From Thiobacillaceae bacterium (GTDB lineage Bacteria; Pseudomonadota; Gammaproteobacteria; Burkholderiales; Thiobacillaceae): a DNA stretch of 23,161 nucleotides. The stretch spans positions 1 through 23,161 of the forward strand of contig JAAPAA010000081.1 in NCBI GenBank assembly GCA_012274165.1, written 5' to 3'. How positions within the stretch are numbered: the stretch's first letter is position 1; each line of letters opens with the position of its first letter. This document shows positions 22,695-23,161 of this stretch, piece after piece. A program made the translations under genes and the position numbers. Below the pieces are notes generated by a model. The model was not told the DNA's origin and ran no database searches. It saw only the letters and a program-made list of their open reading frames with translations.

Positions 22695-23161
22695 ATGAAA
22701 CCACTCAAACAACTGCCCGCCTGGAAGGTCCTCGAACAGCACTTCAAGACCATGCGCACGTTTGACATGCGCACGGCATTCCGTGAGGACGCCCATCGCT
22801 TCGATCACCTCTCTCTACGCTGTGGCAACCTGCTGCTCGACTACTCGAAGAATCGCGCCACAGCCGAAACGATGAGTCACCTGATGCAGCTGGCGCGCGA
22901 GTCCGATCTGGAGGCGATGCGTAATGCCATGTGCAGCGGTGAGCGCATCAACGTCACCGAGCGGCGCGCGGTGCTGCATGTAGCGCTACGCGCGCCGACA
23001 CGCCCGCGACTGATGGTGGAAGGCGTGGATGTCGAACGCGAAGTTTCGATGGTGCTCAAGCGGATGCAGCACTTTGTCGAGTCCATCCACAATGGCAGCT
23101 GGCTGGGACATACCGGCAAGCCGATCCGCGACGTGGTCAACATCGGCATCGGCGGTTCCGA
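22695..23161 (+). CDS. pgi: Glucose-6-phosphate isomerase, 5' part
   Basis: The N-terminal 155 codons of phosphoglucose isomerase, which interconverts glucose-6-phosphate and fructose-6-phosphate. The start is MKPLKQLPAWKVLEQHF, with FDHLSLRCGNLLLDYSKNR at about 36-54, SGERINVTERRAVLHVALR in the middle, and the start of the sugar-phosphate site VNIGIGGSD at the window end. The family is about 550 aa, so most of the gene lies beyond 23161. ATG 22695 has no strong Shine-Dalgarno. It is divergent from the FKBP gene. Confidence 0.95.
   Translation, partial: MKPLKQLPAWKVLEQHFKTMRTFDMRTAFREDAHRFDHLSLRCGNLLLDYSKNRATAETMSHLMQLARESDLEAMRNAMCSGERINVTERRAVLHVALRAPTRPRLMVEGVDVEREVSMVLKRMQHFVESIHNGSWLGHTGKPIRDVVNIGIGGS

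Noticed and set aside
1..23161. tRNA, rRNA, CRISPR arrays, integrases, transposases
   Set aside because: Looked for and not seen in either strand.

Overview
The window is GC-rich chromosomal DNA, most likely from a betaproteobacterium of the Nitrosomonadales/Thiobacillus type. This is inferred from the alaA-hom-thrC cluster divergent from an Mth938-domain gene, the CHASE2 cyclase, the small MlaE/MlaD operon and general protein resemblance. No species can be named from sequence alone. I saw no tRNA, rRNA, CRISPR array, integrase or transposase. Nearly all of the window is densely packed housekeeping and envelope genes.

Layout. (1) 1-471 is the end of a TlpA/ResA-type thioredoxin, followed by about 260 bp without a gene. 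(2) 733-7197, minus strand, is a run of closely spaced genes. In transcription order it is a YibF-like glutathione transferase, a REP-like palindrome, msrA, a DUF3302/HlyD/NodT envelope operon (related to E. coli yiaW-yiaV and yibI-yibH), a class I PPK2 polyphosphate kinase and an unrecognised 334-aa protein. (3) 7194-8376 is a scar region. A lipoprotein gene sits between two diverged direct repeats, each made of the tail of a uracil-DNA-glycosylase-family gene plus the 5' end of the transferase gene. The lipoprotein reading frame borrows its first codons from one copy and its stop from the other. (4) 8420-12428, minus strand, is alaA-hom-thrC (alanine and threonine synthesis). The Mth938-domain gene diverges from it.

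(5) 13109-13893 is a CYTH-like gene broken by a one-base frameshift. (6) 13999-18418, minus strand, is an SH3-domain protein, an M48 peptidase, a CHASE2 class III adenylate cyclase and a metallo-beta-lactamase-fold protein resembling cyclic-nucleotide phosphodiesterases. The first three genes overlap and the fourth follows after 15 nt, so cyclic nucleotide synthesis and possible breakdown sit in one transcription unit. (7) 18521-21340, plus strand, is an Mla-like lipid transport operon: MlaE permease, a short degenerate ABC-ATPase-like protein, MlaD and a lipoprotein. (8) 21504-22010 is an exported SCP2-like protein with its own promoter, Shine-Dalgarno and terminator. A convergent SlyD-like FKBP prolyl isomerase follows, then the 5' part of pgi, which runs off the window.

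The two most unusual items are the repeat-flanked lipoprotein with chimeric ends (7135-8111) and the Mla-like operon whose only ATPase-like subunit lacks a Walker A motif and the catalytic glutamate. No wholly new system can be claimed from sequence alone, but both deserve checking.
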